From Cellulomonas phragmiteti (GTDB lineage Bacteria > Actinomycetota > Actinomycetes > Actinomycetales > Cellulomonadaceae), in the NCBI RefSeq assembly GCF_016862775.1, contig NZ_BONP01000004.1, forward strand, positions 152,391-216,390: a stretch of 64,000 nucleotides of DNA, read 5' to 3'. This document shows, one piece after another, positions 44,136 to 52,172 of this stretch. The position numbers were made by a program, and so were the translations under genes. The notes beneath the pieces were generated by a model. It ran no database searches. It worked only from the letters and a program-made list of their open reading frames with translations, and was not told where the DNA came from. How positions within the stretch are numbered: position 1 is the stretch's first letter; each line of letters starts with the position of its first letter.

Positions 44136-44200
44136 GGTGAGTGGCTTGACTCACCATGCCGGACGACCTAGCGTCCGATGGTGAGTCGGTCGACTCACCA
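44136..44200. promoter_or_regulatory. Two TetR-type operators sharing GGTGAGT/ACTCACC arms
   Basis: The first operator (44136-44155) is GGTGAGT-6 nt-ACTCACC. The second (44179-44200) is a perfect 22-base dyad with arms TGGTGAGTCG and CGACTCACCA around GT. Both lie between the divergent TetR and SDR starts, with centres 44 bases apart (four helical turns). Confidence 0.7.
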
Positions 44201-44255
44201 CCGGGCCCGCTCAGCAGCGGTCCCGGCCACCCGTCCGTCCAGGGAAGGACCAGCC

Positions 44256-45035
44256 ATGCACCGCTTCGACGACCGGACAGTGCTCGTGACCGGAGGAACC
44301 GGCGGCCAGGGCTCGAGCCACGTCCGCGCCTTCCACGCGGAGGGAGCCAACGTCGTGATCGGCGACATCGACACCGCGCGCGGCGTCGCTCTCGCCGACG
44401 AGCTCGGTGCCCGCGCGGTGTTCACCCGCCTCGACGTCACCGACGAGGGCTCGTGGGCTGCCGCGGTGCTCACCGCCGAGAGCGCGTTCGGCACCCTCGA
44501 CGTGCTCGTCAACAACGCGGGCGTCCAGAACCCGCCAGCACCGATCGAGACGACGGACCCGGCCGTGTGGTCGCGGGTCCTGGGCATCAACCTCACGGGG
44601 ACCTTCCTCGGCATCAGGGCCGCGGCCCCCGCTCTGCGCCGCGCAGCGGGCGGAGTCATCGTCAACGTCGCCTCGACCATGGGCCTGGGCGGCACTGCGC
44701 ACTACGCGCCGTACGTCGCCAGCAAGTGGGCCGTGCGCGGCCTCACACAGACGGCAGCGCTCGAGCTCGGCCGCGACGGGATCCGTGTGAACACCATCCA
44801 CCCCGGCGTGATCGCGACCCCCTTCATCCACGAACCGGCAGCCGGGGCGACCACGGCGATCGCCGACGTCTACTCGCCCGAGCCGTTCGCCGTCCCGCGC
44901 CTCGGGGAGCCGACCGACGTCACGCGGCTCCTGCTGTTCCTCGCCTCGGCCGAGGCGTCGTTCATCACGGGGTCGGAGTACGTGATCGACGGCGGGCTCC
45001 TCCTCGGGCCGGCCTTGCAGCGGAGTGCTGCATGA
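44256..45035 (+). CDS. SDR-family oxidoreductase
   Basis: A 259-residue classical SDR. The cofactor motif is VLVTGGTGGQGSSHVRAF, followed by VVIGDID (Asp favouring NAD), LVNNAGVQNP, the catalytic Ser in VNVASTMG, YAPYVASKWAVRGLT (Tyr-x3-Lys) and the C-terminal GSEYVIDGGLL. This matches 3-alpha/20-beta-hydroxysteroid or cyclic-alcohol dehydrogenases. ATG 44256 has GGGAAGGA upstream. It overlaps the downstream deazaflavin-type gene and is divergent from the TetR regulator that probably represses it. Confidence 0.9.
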   Translation: MHRFDDRTVLVTGGTGGQGSSHVRAFHAEGANVVIGDIDTARGVALADELGARAVFTRLDVTDEGSWAAAVLTAESAFGTLDVLVNNAGVQNPPAPIETTDPAVWSRVLGINLTGTFLGIRAAAPALRRAAGGVIVNVASTMGLGGTAHYAPYVASKWAVRGLTQTAALELGRDGIRVNTIHPGVIATPFIHEPAAGATTAIADVYSPEPFAVPRLGEPTDVTRLLLFLASAEASFITGSEYVIDGGLLLGPALQRSAA

Positions 45036-45508
45036 GGGGCCCCGAGGCACCAGGACGCGGCGACCCCGCACGGGACACCTCGGTCTCGCACCTGCCCGAT
45101 CGCATCCGGCGAGCCATCGAGATCACCCCGGCCGCGGGCACCAGCCAACGGACCATCGACATCACGACCGTGGGGCGCCGCACCGGCCGGCCTCGCCGTA
45201 TCGAGATCTTCTTCTACCGCGCTGGGGGCGCGACCTACCTGTGCAGCGGCGCCCACGGGGCGGCGACCGGCTGGTACGCGAACCTCCTCGCCGACCCCGC
45301 CTTCACCTTCCACCTCAAGCACGGCGTCCGTGCCGATCTGCCCGCGCGGGCCACGCCGGTCACCGACCCGGCCGAGCGCCGGGACGTGCTGGCCGCGATC
45401 GTCGCGGACCTCAACCAGCCCCATGACCCGGGCACCATCCGGCCGACGCGGCTCGAGGACTGGGCCGACAGCCGGCTGATGCGGATCAGCTTCCCGCGTC
45501 AGCCCTGA
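45032..45508 (+). CDS. Nitroreductase/quinone reductase-family (DDN-like, probably F420-dependent) protein
   Basis: A 158-residue protein of the deazaflavin-dependent nitroreductase family. The split-barrel signature IDITTVGRRTGRPRRIEIFF is followed by TYLCSGAHGAATGWYANLLA and the HLKHGVRADLPARATPV strand. Members use F420H2 (or other flavins) to reduce quinones, nitro compounds or enones. Co-translation with the SDR (ATGA) suggests successive oxidoreduction steps on one substrate, under control of the divergent TetR. Confidence 0.85.
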   Translation: MRGPEAPGRGDPARDTSVSHLPDRIRRAIEITPAAGTSQRTIDITTVGRRTGRPRRIEIFFYRAGGATYLCSGAHGAATGWYANLLADPAFTFHLKHGVRADLPARATPVTDPAERRDVLAAIVADLNQPHDPGTIRPTRLEDWADSRLMRISFPRQP

Positions 45509-45566
45509 TCCAGGCGACCGGGCACCCGGTGGCCGGCGCTCGACGCGGCGGATGGCACGTGCGACC

Positions 45567-46160
45567 TCACTCCGCCCGGGGCAGGAGGTCGATCGCGGTG
45601 TCGGCGACCCCCGCAAGTCGGTCGGCGTCGACTCCCGCCTTGCCGAGGGCCTCGATGCCCCGCAGAACGGCCAGGACGAGGGTCGCCAGGTGGTCGGCAT
45701 CGGCCGCCGGGTCGAGGTCGCCGTGGCGCTGGGCGGCGCGGATGTCCTCGGCAAGGGTCGCGGCGATCCGCTCCAGCGTCTGGCGGGACCGCGCGACGAC
45801 GTCGGGCTCGTGCTCGGACAGCTCGGCGACACCCTTCGCGAGGAGGCACCCGCGGTGGAGCCGGTCGGCGGCGATGCCGGCCGCTGCCGCACGGATGTGC
45901 GCGCGCAACCGGTCGTAGGCCTCGTCGTCGGGTCCGCTCAGGTCGCTCGCTACCTCGTCGGCGATGCGGGCGCAGTAGGTGTCGAAGGCCCTCAGGAACA
46001 GCTGCCGCTTGCCGCCGAAGGCGCCGTAGAGGCTGCCCTTGCCCAGGCCTGTGGCCGCGGCGACGGCGTCCATGCTCGTGCCGGCGTACCCCGTGGCCCA
46101 GAACTGGTCACGAGCGGCGTCGAGCACCGCGTCCTCGTCGAACTCCCTCGGCCTGGCCAC
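45567..46160 (-). CDS. TetR-family regulator
   Basis: A 197-residue TetR/AcrR protein. Its HTH is YAGTSMDAVAAATGLGKGSL plus YGAFGGKRQLFLRAFDTY, and DRLHRGCLLAKGVAELSEHE contains the Cys typical of this subgroup. GTG start 46160 lies 6 bases after TAGGAT (46172-46167). It is divergent from the SnoaL-like gene, whose -35 box overlaps this promoter region, so mutual regulation is likely. Confidence 0.88.
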   Translation of the reverse strand: MARPREFDEDAVLDAARDQFWATGYAGTSMDAVAAATGLGKGSLYGAFGGKRQLFLRAFDTYCARIADEVASDLSGPDDEAYDRLRAHIRAAAAGIAADRLHRGCLLAKGVAELSEHEPDVVARSRQTLERIAATLAEDIRAAQRHGDLDPAADADHLATLVLAVLRGIEALGKAGVDADRLAGVADTAIDLLPRAE

Positions 46161-46179
46161 ACCGTGATCCTAGCCGTTC

Positions 46180-46208
46180 TTGACGGGTCGGTACAGAACG
46201 CCTAGATT
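46180..46208 (+). promoter_or_regulatory. Sigma70-like promoter of the SnoaL-like gene
   Basis: TTGACG (46180-46185) and TAGATT (46203-46208) are separated by exactly 17 bases, with the ATG 70 bases downstream. GGTACAGAACG within the spacer and GTCCAGAACC downstream resemble each other and could be TetR half-sites. Confidence 0.65.
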
Positions 46209-46278
46209 TGTGGACGCATCAGTCCAGAACCCGACCGGCGGCATCGCCCTCCGGCTCGGGCACGACCAAGGAGCAGTC

Positions 46279-46749
46279 ATGACGACGAACGCCGACGTGG
46301 TCCGCGAGGCGTACCGCCTGGCGGAGGGGGACACCCTCGACGGCGAGAGGTTCCGCGCCCTGTTCACCGAGGACGGGACGTTCAACGACGTGCCGAACGC
46401 GCTGACCTTCCGCGGGGACCAGATCCCGGCCGCGCTCGCGGGCCTCGCCAGTGCGTTCCCGGACATCCACCGCGAGCTGCTCGCGGTGCACGCGGTCGGA
46501 GACGTCGTCGCCGTCGAGCTGCGCATCCAGGGGACGCACCTCGGCCCGTTCCCGACCCCGGCCGGCGAGATCGTCCCGACGGGTCGACGCATCGACGTGC
46601 CGGCTGCTGACCTCTGGTACCTGCGCGACGGGCGGGTCGAGACCTTCAACTGCTACAACGCGGCCAACGTGTGGCTCACCCAGCTCGGCGCCGCCCCCGA
46701 CTTCGCGGCAGCGGTCGAGGCGGCCGCGACCGCCGCCGGCAGGGCGTAG
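46279..46749 (+). CDS. SnoaL-like NTF2-fold protein
   Basis: A 156-residue NTF2-like protein of the SnoaL polyketide-cyclase/limonene-hydrolase type. It has an N-terminal helix VVREAYRLAEGDTLDGERFR, then LFTEDGTFNDVPNALTFRGD, the strand VVAVELRIQGTHLG and ADLWYLRDGRVETFNCYNAA. It could isomerise, hydrolyse or just bind a small molecule. ATG 46279 has AAGGAG 9 bases upstream. It is under a clear promoter and divergent from the TetR gene. Confidence 0.83.
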   Translation: MTTNADVVREAYRLAEGDTLDGERFRALFTEDGTFNDVPNALTFRGDQIPAALAGLASAFPDIHRELLAVHAVGDVVAVELRIQGTHLGPFPTPAGEIVPTGRRIDVPAADLWYLRDGRVETFNCYNAANVWLTQLGAAPDFAAAVEAAATAAGRA

Positions 46750-46817
46750 GGCACAAGGCGCGGACCGCGTCACGGGACCTGCGCCCTGCGCGCGGCGGAG
46801 GCACACGTCCGGGGAGG

Positions 46818-47612
46818 CTAGACGGGGCGCGTGGCGGTGATGCCACCGTCGACCGGGATCTCGGCGCCGTGGACGTAGTGCGCGTCATCCGAGAGCAGCC
46901 ACGCCACGGCCCCGGCGATCTCGGTGGGGGTACCTGGCCGGCCGGCTGGGGTGCCCGAGGTCATGCGGGTGATGATGTCGCCGTCGGAGGCGTTGACGGG
47001 GGTGCGGGTGGCGCCGGGGGAGACGGTGTTGACCCGGACGCCGCGCGGGCCGAACTCCGCGGCCCAGCTGCGCGCGAGCTGGATCTCCGCGGCCTTGGTC
47101 GCGGAGTACAGGCCGACGAACGGGTGCCCCACGTGGGCCATCCAGGACCCGATGACGACGATCGAGCCGTGGCCGCGCTCGGTCATGGCCGGGGCCAGCG
47201 CCGCGGTCAGGACGTGCGGCGCACGCACGTTGACCGCCAACGTCGCCTCCAGATCGGCGTCGGTGAGGGTGACGGTGTCCACGGCGGGGCACAGCGCGGC
47301 GTTGTGGACGACCGCGTCCAGGTGGCCGCCGGCGGCCGCGCTCGCGGCGTGCGCGAACGCGCGCAGCGCGTCCGGCGGGCCGGCGAGGTCGGAGACCATG
47401 AACACGGCCCGGCCGCCGAGCTGCTCGATCTTGGCGACGACTGCGGCACCGCGGTCGGCGTCGCGGCCGGTGACGACGACCCGCCAGCCGCGCCCCGCCA
47501 GGGTGCGGGCGGTCGCGGCACCGATGCCGCTGGTGGAGCCGGTGACCAGGACGGTGCGGGACTGCTCGGCGGCGGCCGTTGTGGTGGGGGAGAGGGTCGG
47601 TGAGGTGGTCAT
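46818..47612 (-). CDS. SDR-family oxidoreductase
   Basis: A 264-residue classical SDR: VLVTGSTSGIGAATARTLAG, VVHNAALCPA (NAA in place of NAG), IVVIGSWMAHVG with the catalytic Ser, GLYSATKAAEIQLARSWAAE (Tyr-x3-Lys) and VHGAEIPVDGG. The N-terminal 18 residues before the fold are unstructured. It is divergent from the XRE-family regulator with about 100 bases between starts, the usual pairing in which the regulator controls the reductase. The substrate is unknown. Confidence 0.9.
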   Translation of the reverse strand: MTTSPTLSPTTTAAAEQSRTVLVTGSTSGIGAATARTLAGRGWRVVVTGRDADRGAAVVAKIEQLGGRAVFMVSDLAGPPDALRAFAHAASAAAGGHLDAVVHNAALCPAVDTVTLTDADLEATLAVNVRAPHVLTAALAPAMTERGHGSIVVIGSWMAHVGHPFVGLYSATKAAEIQLARSWAAEFGPRGVRVNTVSPGATRTPVNASDGDIITRMTSGTPAGRPGTPTEIAGAVAWLLSDDAHYVHGAEIPVDGGITATRPV

Positions 47613-47713
47613 GGTGATCACCCCACCGCTCGTCGGGGCGACGCACCAGGGTGCACGATGCCGGGGCACGGCGTGCCCAGGTCCGCGTCGCGGTCCGCTC
47701 GTACGCTGGCGGG

Positions 47714-48583
47714 GTGCCTGCCGACCGTTCCGCCCTCGGGGCGTTCCTGCGCTCACGGCGGGACCGCCTCACCCCGGCGCAGGCCGGCATCGCGGCGTTC
47801 CCCGGTCCGCGGCGGGTGCCGGGCCTGCGCAAGGAGGAGCTGGCGGTGCTCGCCGGGCTCAGCCCGGACCACTACAGCCGGCTGGAGCAGGGGCGGCAGC
47901 AGACCGTGACCGACGAGGTGGTGCGGGCCCTGTCGCGCGCCCTGCAGCTCGACGACGTCGAGCAGGCGCACCTGCGAGACCTGGCTGCGCCGACCTCGCG
48001 CCGGCGGTGGGCGGTGGCCGAGGCCGCCCAGCGTCCCGACCCGGGGATGCTGCGCCTGATGGACGTGCTCGACCACGTGCCGGTGCTCCTGCTGGGACGC
48101 CGGTCGGTGGTGCTGGCGCGCAACAGGCTGCTGTCCGCCGTGCTGGGCACGGACATGGAACCGGGGAGCTCGTTCGCGCGGTGGCTGTTCCTGGACCCGG
48201 CGGCGCGGGTGCGCCTCACCAACTGGGCCGACTTCGCCGGCCCCGCGGTCGGGGCGCTGCGCTACGAGGTGGGACGGCACCCCGACGACCGGCTCCTCGT
48301 CGAGCTCGTCGACGAGCTGCGACGAGGCGACCCGGACGTCGCCGGGTGGTGGGACGACCAGCGGGTCACGTTCCGCACCTCGGTGACCAAGCACGTCGAC
48401 CACCCCGCAGCGGGACCCCTGACGTTCGGCATCGAGTCCGTCGTCGGGCCCCACGACCCCGAGCAGCGCCTCGTCGTCTACACCGTCGCGCCGGGTTCAC
48501 CGACCGCGCACGCCCTCCCGCTCCTGGGGAGTTGGGCGTCGGAGCCGGAACCCGGTCGTCCGGCGCGTCTTCCGACGCGCTGA
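47714..48583 (+). CDS. XRE-family regulator with MmyB-type ligand domain
   Basis: A 289-residue regulator. The HTH_31-type domain is LGAFLRSRRDRLTP, RRVPGLRKEELAVLAGLSPD and HYSRLEQGRQQTVTDEVVRA. The C-terminal MmyB-like PAS-type domain is HVPVLLLGRRSVVLARNRLL, RWLFLDPAARVRLTNW and GPLTFGIESV, and may bind fatty acids or similar ligands. GTG 47714 lies 6 bases after TACGCT (47702-47707), a leaderless start. It probably regulates the divergent SDR gene. A strong hairpin terminator follows. Confidence 0.9.
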   Translation: MPADRSALGAFLRSRRDRLTPAQAGIAAFPGPRRVPGLRKEELAVLAGLSPDHYSRLEQGRQQTVTDEVVRALSRALQLDDVEQAHLRDLAAPTSRRRWAVAEAAQRPDPGMLRLMDVLDHVPVLLLGRRSVVLARNRLLSAVLGTDMEPGSSFARWLFLDPAARVRLTNWADFAGPAVGALRYEVGRHPDDRLLVELVDELRRGDPDVAGWWDDQRVTFRTSVTKHVDHPAAGPLTFGIESVVGPHDPEQRLVVYTVAPGSPTAHALPLLGSWASEPEPGRPARLPTR

Positions 48584-48623
48584 CGCACGACCGGACAGGT
48601 CACCGACTACCCGACGACGTGCG

Positions 48624-48659
48624 AGGGCCCTGTCACCCGGGATCGGGTGACAGGGCCCT
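48624..48659. terminator. Strong bidirectional hairpin terminator
   Basis: A perfect 15-base-pair stem (left arm AGGGCCCTGTCACCC at 48624-48638, right arm at 48645-48659) with a 6-base loop GGGATC. It lies between the XRE gene and a convergent small gene. There is no T-run. Confidence 0.75.
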
Positions 48660-48706
48660 GGTCGCGCGTCCGCCGCCGTCGAACCGGCCGGCGTGCTCCG
48701 CAGGCG

Positions 48707-48793
48707 TCAGGCCCGGCGGCGACGGCGGCCGGTGAGCGCGTCGAACACGCGCTTGAGCAGGGCTCCCTTGAACAGGGCTGAGACGAGACCCAT
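48707..48793 (-). CDS. 28-residue cationic small protein
   Basis: A 28-residue reading frame starting MGLVSALFKGALLKRVFDAL and ending in a run of five arginines and alanine. It is preceded by a very strong Shine-Dalgarno AAGGAGGAG 3-4 bases before the ATG, and a hairpin terminator follows downstream. The sequence would form an amphipathic cationic helix that could sit on the membrane or nucleic acid. It is below the usual length for gene callers. No family was recognised; function unknown. Confidence 0.6.
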   Translation of the reverse strand: MGLVSALFKGALLKRVFDALTGRRRRRA

Positions 48794-48932
48794 GGCTCCT
48801 CCTTCGTCGTCGGTCCTCAGGACGCTAGTGCCGTACGGGCCGGTGCGCGCGGTGGGCGGGCGGGCAGCGGCCTCGTCACAGGGCCCGCCCCCGACCGCCG
48901 TCGACGGCGGCCCGGAAGGACCGCACCTCGGG

Positions 48933-49946
48933 TCAGGCCTCGTCCAGGCGCGTGCGCTGCTCGTCCGTCAACCGCAGGTCCAGCGCGGCCACCGCCTGCG
49001 CCCAGCGGTCCTGGCGCGTCGTCCCGACCAGGGGGATCACCCGCGGTTCGGTCCGCGCCAGCAACCACGCGAGCACCACCTGGCTGCCCGTCGCGCCGGT
49101 CTCGGCGGCGATCGCGTCGACCGCCGCGAGCCGGCCGTCCGTGTGCGGGCCGGCGTAGTTGGCGAGCATCCAGTTCCCGGCGCGCTCCTCGGCGGTCTGG
49201 TCGTACGCGCCCTTGAGCAGCGGCGAGTACGCGACCAGGGTGAGCTCCGGGTGCGTCTCGAGGTAGTCGAGCTGCTCGTCGTCGACGATCGACCCCTGCC
49301 GCAGCCCGGGGCGACGCTGCAGGTAGGAGTGCTCCTGCTGCAGCGCGACGGGCGCCGGCCACCCGTGCTGCCGGCAGAGCTGCGCGATCTCGGCGAGCCG
49401 CCACGCGCGCACGTTCGACCAGCCGACGTACCGCACCTTGCCCTCCGCGACGAACGCGGCCAGCTCCGCCAGCGTCTCCTCCAGCGGGGTGGACCGGTCG
49501 TCGACGTGCACGAAGTACAGGTCGACGTGGTCGGTGCCCAGCCGGCGCAGGGACGCCTCGAGCGAGCGGCGCAGCACGGGCGCCGACGCCCCGACGAACC
49601 GCTCGCGCGCGGCGTCCCAGTCGGGCGCACCGCCGTCGGCCGGCCACACCTCGTCCACGTCGCGGATCATCGCCGTGCCCTTGGTGGACAGGAACGTGCG
49701 GTCGCGGCTGCCCGGGCGGGACGCGAACCAGCGGCCGAGCAGCTCCTCGCTCTGCCCGCCCGTGCTGCCGCGGTCCTCCCACCACGCGTAGCAGTCGGCG
49801 GTGTCGAGGAACGTCCCGCCGTCGGCGGCGAACCGGTCGAGCAGCGCGAACCCGCCCGCGTCGTCCGTGCGCGTTCCCAGCAGCATCGCGCCGAGCGCGA
49901 CCGCGCTGACCTGCTCGCCCGTGGTGCCCAGCTCGACGGTCCTCAT
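48933..49946 (-). CDS. Aldo/keto reductase
   Basis: A 337-residue (beta/alpha)8 NADPH-dependent aldo/keto reductase. Catalytic residues are Asp and Tyr in FLDTADCYAWWEDRG, Lys in FLSTKGTAM and a His in YFVHVDD. The NADPH-binding end is VIPLVGTTRQDRWAQAV. The family motif GKVRYVGWSNV is present. It overlaps by 4 bases the MerR gene upstream, so that regulator probably controls it in response to an electrophile or its substrate. Confidence 0.92.
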   Translation of the reverse strand: MRTVELGTTGEQVSAVALGAMLLGTRTDDAGGFALLDRFAADGGTFLDTADCYAWWEDRGSTGGQSEELLGRWFASRPGSRDRTFLSTKGTAMIRDVDEVWPADGGAPDWDAARERFVGASAPVLRRSLEASLRRLGTDHVDLYFVHVDDRSTPLEETLAELAAFVAEGKVRYVGWSNVRAWRLAEIAQLCRQHGWPAPVALQQEHSYLQRRPGLRQGSIVDDEQLDYLETHPELTLVAYSPLLKGAYDQTAEERAGNWMLANYAGPHTDGRLAAVDAIAAETGATGSQVVLAWLLARTEPRVIPLVGTTRQDRWAQAVAALDLRLTDEQRTRLDEA

Positions 49947-50401
49947 GGCTGCTCCTTCACGCCGGCGAGGGCCGGCTCGTCGTCGGGGGTGGGGTGCTCG
50001 ACGCCGAGGATCGTGCGGTAGACGCCGATCTTCGTCTCGAGCGCGGCGAGGTGACGGGTCAGCAGCTCGACGTGCGCGCGCAGCCGCGCGCGGTGGTCGA
50101 CCAGCACGTCGACGCGGTCGGCGATCGTGTGGTCACCCTGCCGCGTCAGCTCGACGAACCGCTGCATGTCCCGGATCGACATCCCCGTCTGCCGCAGCAG
50201 CGTGAGGAACACGACCCGGCCCAGGTCGTCGTCGGTGTAGCGGCGGTGCCCGCCGGGCCCCCGCGGCACGGGGTCCATCAGGCCGATCCGCTCGTAGTAC
50301 CGCAGGGTGTGCGCGCTGACGCCCGTGCGTGAAGAGGCCTCCTCGATCGTCAGCCCCGTCGGGACCTGCCCTGTCGGGTCCAGCACCGTCACCTCGTCCA
50401 T
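49943..50401 (-). CDS. MerR-family regulator
   Basis: A 152-residue MerR protein. LTIEEASSRTGVSAHTLRYY, ERIGLMDPVPRGPGGHRRYT and FLTLLRQTGMSIRDMQRFVE give the complete HTH, followed by a long dimer helix (RARLRAHVELLTRHLAALET). The short C-terminus has no Cys cluster, so sensing is probably indirect or by small ligand. It is co-transcribed with the aldo/keto reductase. The promoter just upstream has the elongated 19-base spacer with an internal dyad expected for MerR control, and the message looks nearly leaderless. Confidence 0.9.
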   Translation of the reverse strand: MDEVTVLDPTGQVPTGLTIEEASSRTGVSAHTLRYYERIGLMDPVPRGPGGHRRYTDDDLGRVVFLTLLRQTGMSIRDMQRFVELTRQGDHTIADRVDVLVDHRARLRAHVELLTRHLAALETKIGVYRTILGVEHPTPDDEPALAGVKEQP

Positions 50402-50408
50402 GCCCCTG

Positions 50409-50439
50409 ACGCTAGGGATTCGAGCGCGCTCGAAGTCAA
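50409..50439 (-). promoter_or_regulatory. MerR-type promoter with 19-bp spacer and internal palindrome
   Basis: On the minus strand, TTGACT (50439-50434) and TAGCGT (50414-50409) are separated by 19 bases. The spacer carries most of a perfect 16-base palindrome TTCGAGCGCGCTCGAA (50419-50434). The ATG follows 7 bases after the -10 box. The long spacer and dyad are the hallmark of MerR-activated promoters. Confidence 0.75.
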
Positions 50440-50602
50440 GGGCTTGTCACCCGCGCCCGGTGCGGTCCCGCTCGGAGCTCGCCCGTCGCAGTGAGGGCAC
50501 AGGGCGCGCGAGGTCGTCCATGACGGTGCTCGAGCCGTCGCCCTCCGGTGCGGTAGGGGATCGGCGCGGGGGCGCCGAGGCTCAGCGCCCCCGCCCCATT
50601 GG

Positions 50603-51484
50603 TCACGCTGCGTCGACTGAGCTGGTGAAGTCGAGAATCGCCGCTGCGAGCGCGTCGGGCGCTTCCAGGGCGGCGTAGTGGCCGACGCCCTCCAGCTGGA
50701 CGGCGGTGACCTCACCCGCCGTGACATGACCGAGCGTCGCGGACGTGAACGGTCCACCGCCGGCGCCGACGGCGAGCGCGGGCACGGTCAGCGGCGTCGA
50801 CTCCGCCAGGGCCCGCAGGTCGTCACCCTCGCTCAGCATCGAGCGGTACAGGCCGACGGCCCCGCGCCAGCCGTGGGGGCGGGCGTAGGTGCGAGCGAAC
50901 TCGGCCACGTCGGCGTCGGTGACGGACCCGGCGACTGCGGTCATGCTCGGGAAGGCCCACCGGCCGAGCAGCTCGTGCTCTCGTCCTGCGAACAGCAGGT
51001 CCGGGATGCCGGGCGCCGCCAGGGCGCCGATGTGCCAGGAGCCGCCGCGCGTGACGTCGGCCAGGGCCTCCAGGCCGAACCCGGCCAGGCCCATCTCGAT
51101 CGCCGTGAGACTGAGGACGTCCTGCGGGTGCGTGGCCGCGAGCCGGAACACGGTGCCCCCGCTGATGTCCTGCGCGGTCACGTGCACCGGGCCCCAGCCG
51201 AGGTGCTCGATCAACCCGTGCAGGTCCTCCGCGGCGGTGGTGCTGTCGTGGTCGTCGTCGGCGGTGCTGGAGTCGCCGAAGCCGCGCAGGTCCACGGCGA
51301 CGACCCGGTGCGCGTGGGCGAGCAGCGGGATGACCTTGTGGAACGCCCACCACGTCTCCGGGAACCCGTGCACGAGCAGGAGGGGCGACCCGGTGGCGCC
51401 CGCGGTCACGTAGTGGATCTGCGCGTCGTTGATCTGTGCGGTGTGGTGGGTGGCGGTGGGGATGGTCGCCCTCGTGGTGCTCAT
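50603..51484 (-). CDS. Alpha/beta hydrolase (epoxide-hydrolase/dehalogenase-like)
   Basis: A 293-residue alpha/beta hydrolase. LLLVHGFPETWWAFHKVIPL (HGFPE oxyanion motif), VVAVDLRGFGDSS, then VHVTAQDISGGTVFRLAATH in which Asp occupies the nucleophile position (QDISGG), as in epoxide hydrolases and haloalkane dehalogenases, and the late His in EGVGHYAALEAPDAL. The ATG at 51484 is used; an extension to 51625 would cross the operators. It is divergent from the MarR gene with two operators between them. Confidence 0.88.
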   Translation of the reverse strand: MSTTRATIPTATHHTAQINDAQIHYVTAGATGSPLLLVHGFPETWWAFHKVIPLLAHAHRVVAVDLRGFGDSSTADDDHDSTTAAEDLHGLIEHLGWGPVHVTAQDISGGTVFRLAATHPQDVLSLTAIEMGLAGFGLEALADVTRGGSWHIGALAAPGIPDLLFAGREHELLGRWAFPSMTAVAGSVTDADVAEFARTYARPHGWRGAVGLYRSMLSEGDDLRALAESTPLTVPALAVGAGGGPFTSATLGHVTAGEVTAVQLEGVGHYAALEAPDALAAAILDFTSSVDAA

Positions 51485-51501
51485 CGTCGACTCCTCAGAT
51501 A

Positions 51502-51541
51502 GACAACTAGGTTGTCCATCACCATAGACAACGCAGTTGTC
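51502..51541. promoter_or_regulatory. Two identical MarR-type operators
   Basis: GACAACnnnGTTGTC occurs twice, at 51502-51516 (TAG centre) and 51527-51541 (GCA centre), 25 bases centre to centre, between the divergent hydrolase and MarR genes. Repression of both by the MarR protein is inferred. Confidence 0.75.
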
Positions 51542-51572
51542 GATGTCCATCGGGGTGCCTAGGCTTCTCGTC

Positions 51573-52055
51573 ATGTCCCGATCCGGCGCCGACCTCGCGC
51601 TGCTGCTGCTCGGCGGCTTCCGCACGCTCGTGGACGGCGCGATGGTCGAGCTGGCCGCTCGCGGCTACGAGGACTTCCGCCCGACCCACGAGTTCGCGAT
51701 GCGCGCGATCATCGCCGGCGCCGACAGCGCGTCCGACGTCGGACGACGCCTGTCCATCTCCAAGCAGGCGGCTGCGAAGACCATCGCGGTCCTCGTCGCA
51801 CGCGGTTACGTGTCGAGCGACCCGGACCCGTCCGACGCTCGACGCAACCGGATCCAGGTCACCGCCCGCGGGCTCGACGTCCTGCGCGAGGGCGAAGCGG
51901 TCTTCGAGGACCTGCGCGCCCGGTGGGAGGAGACGCTGGGCGCCGCGGAGCTTGCGCACCTCGAGGCGAGCCTGGTGAAGCTCGTCGGTCGCGCCACGGT
52001 GGACCCGGAGGCGCCCGGCTGGGTCGGCCAGGACGGGATCGCCGGAGAGAAGTAG
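51573..52055 (+). CDS. MarR-family regulator
   Basis: A 160-residue MarR-type winged-helix repressor: HEFAMRAIIAGADSASDVGR, RLSISKQAAAKTIAVLVARG (recognition helix) and YVSSDPDPSDARRNRIQVTA (wing), then a C-terminal dimer helix. TAGGCT at 51560-51565 lies 7 bases before the ATG, so the start is probably leaderless. It probably binds the two GACAAC dyads upstream and represses itself and the divergent hydrolase until a phenolic or similar ligand appears. Confidence 0.9.
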   Translation: MSRSGADLALLLLGGFRTLVDGAMVELAARGYEDFRPTHEFAMRAIIAGADSASDVGRRLSISKQAAAKTIAVLVARGYVSSDPDPSDARRNRIQVTARGLDVLREGEAVFEDLRARWEETLGAAELAHLEASLVKLVGRATVDPEAPGWVGQDGIAGEK

Positions 52056-52172
52056 CGACCGCCGGGCCTCTCCCCTGGCGCCGGATGGTGCGCGTGACAC
52101 CCTCGGCGCCGCCGTCGTCCCACCGTCGTGCCCGGATCTCAGGTGGAGGCACTCGCGCCGGCGGCATCCGGC

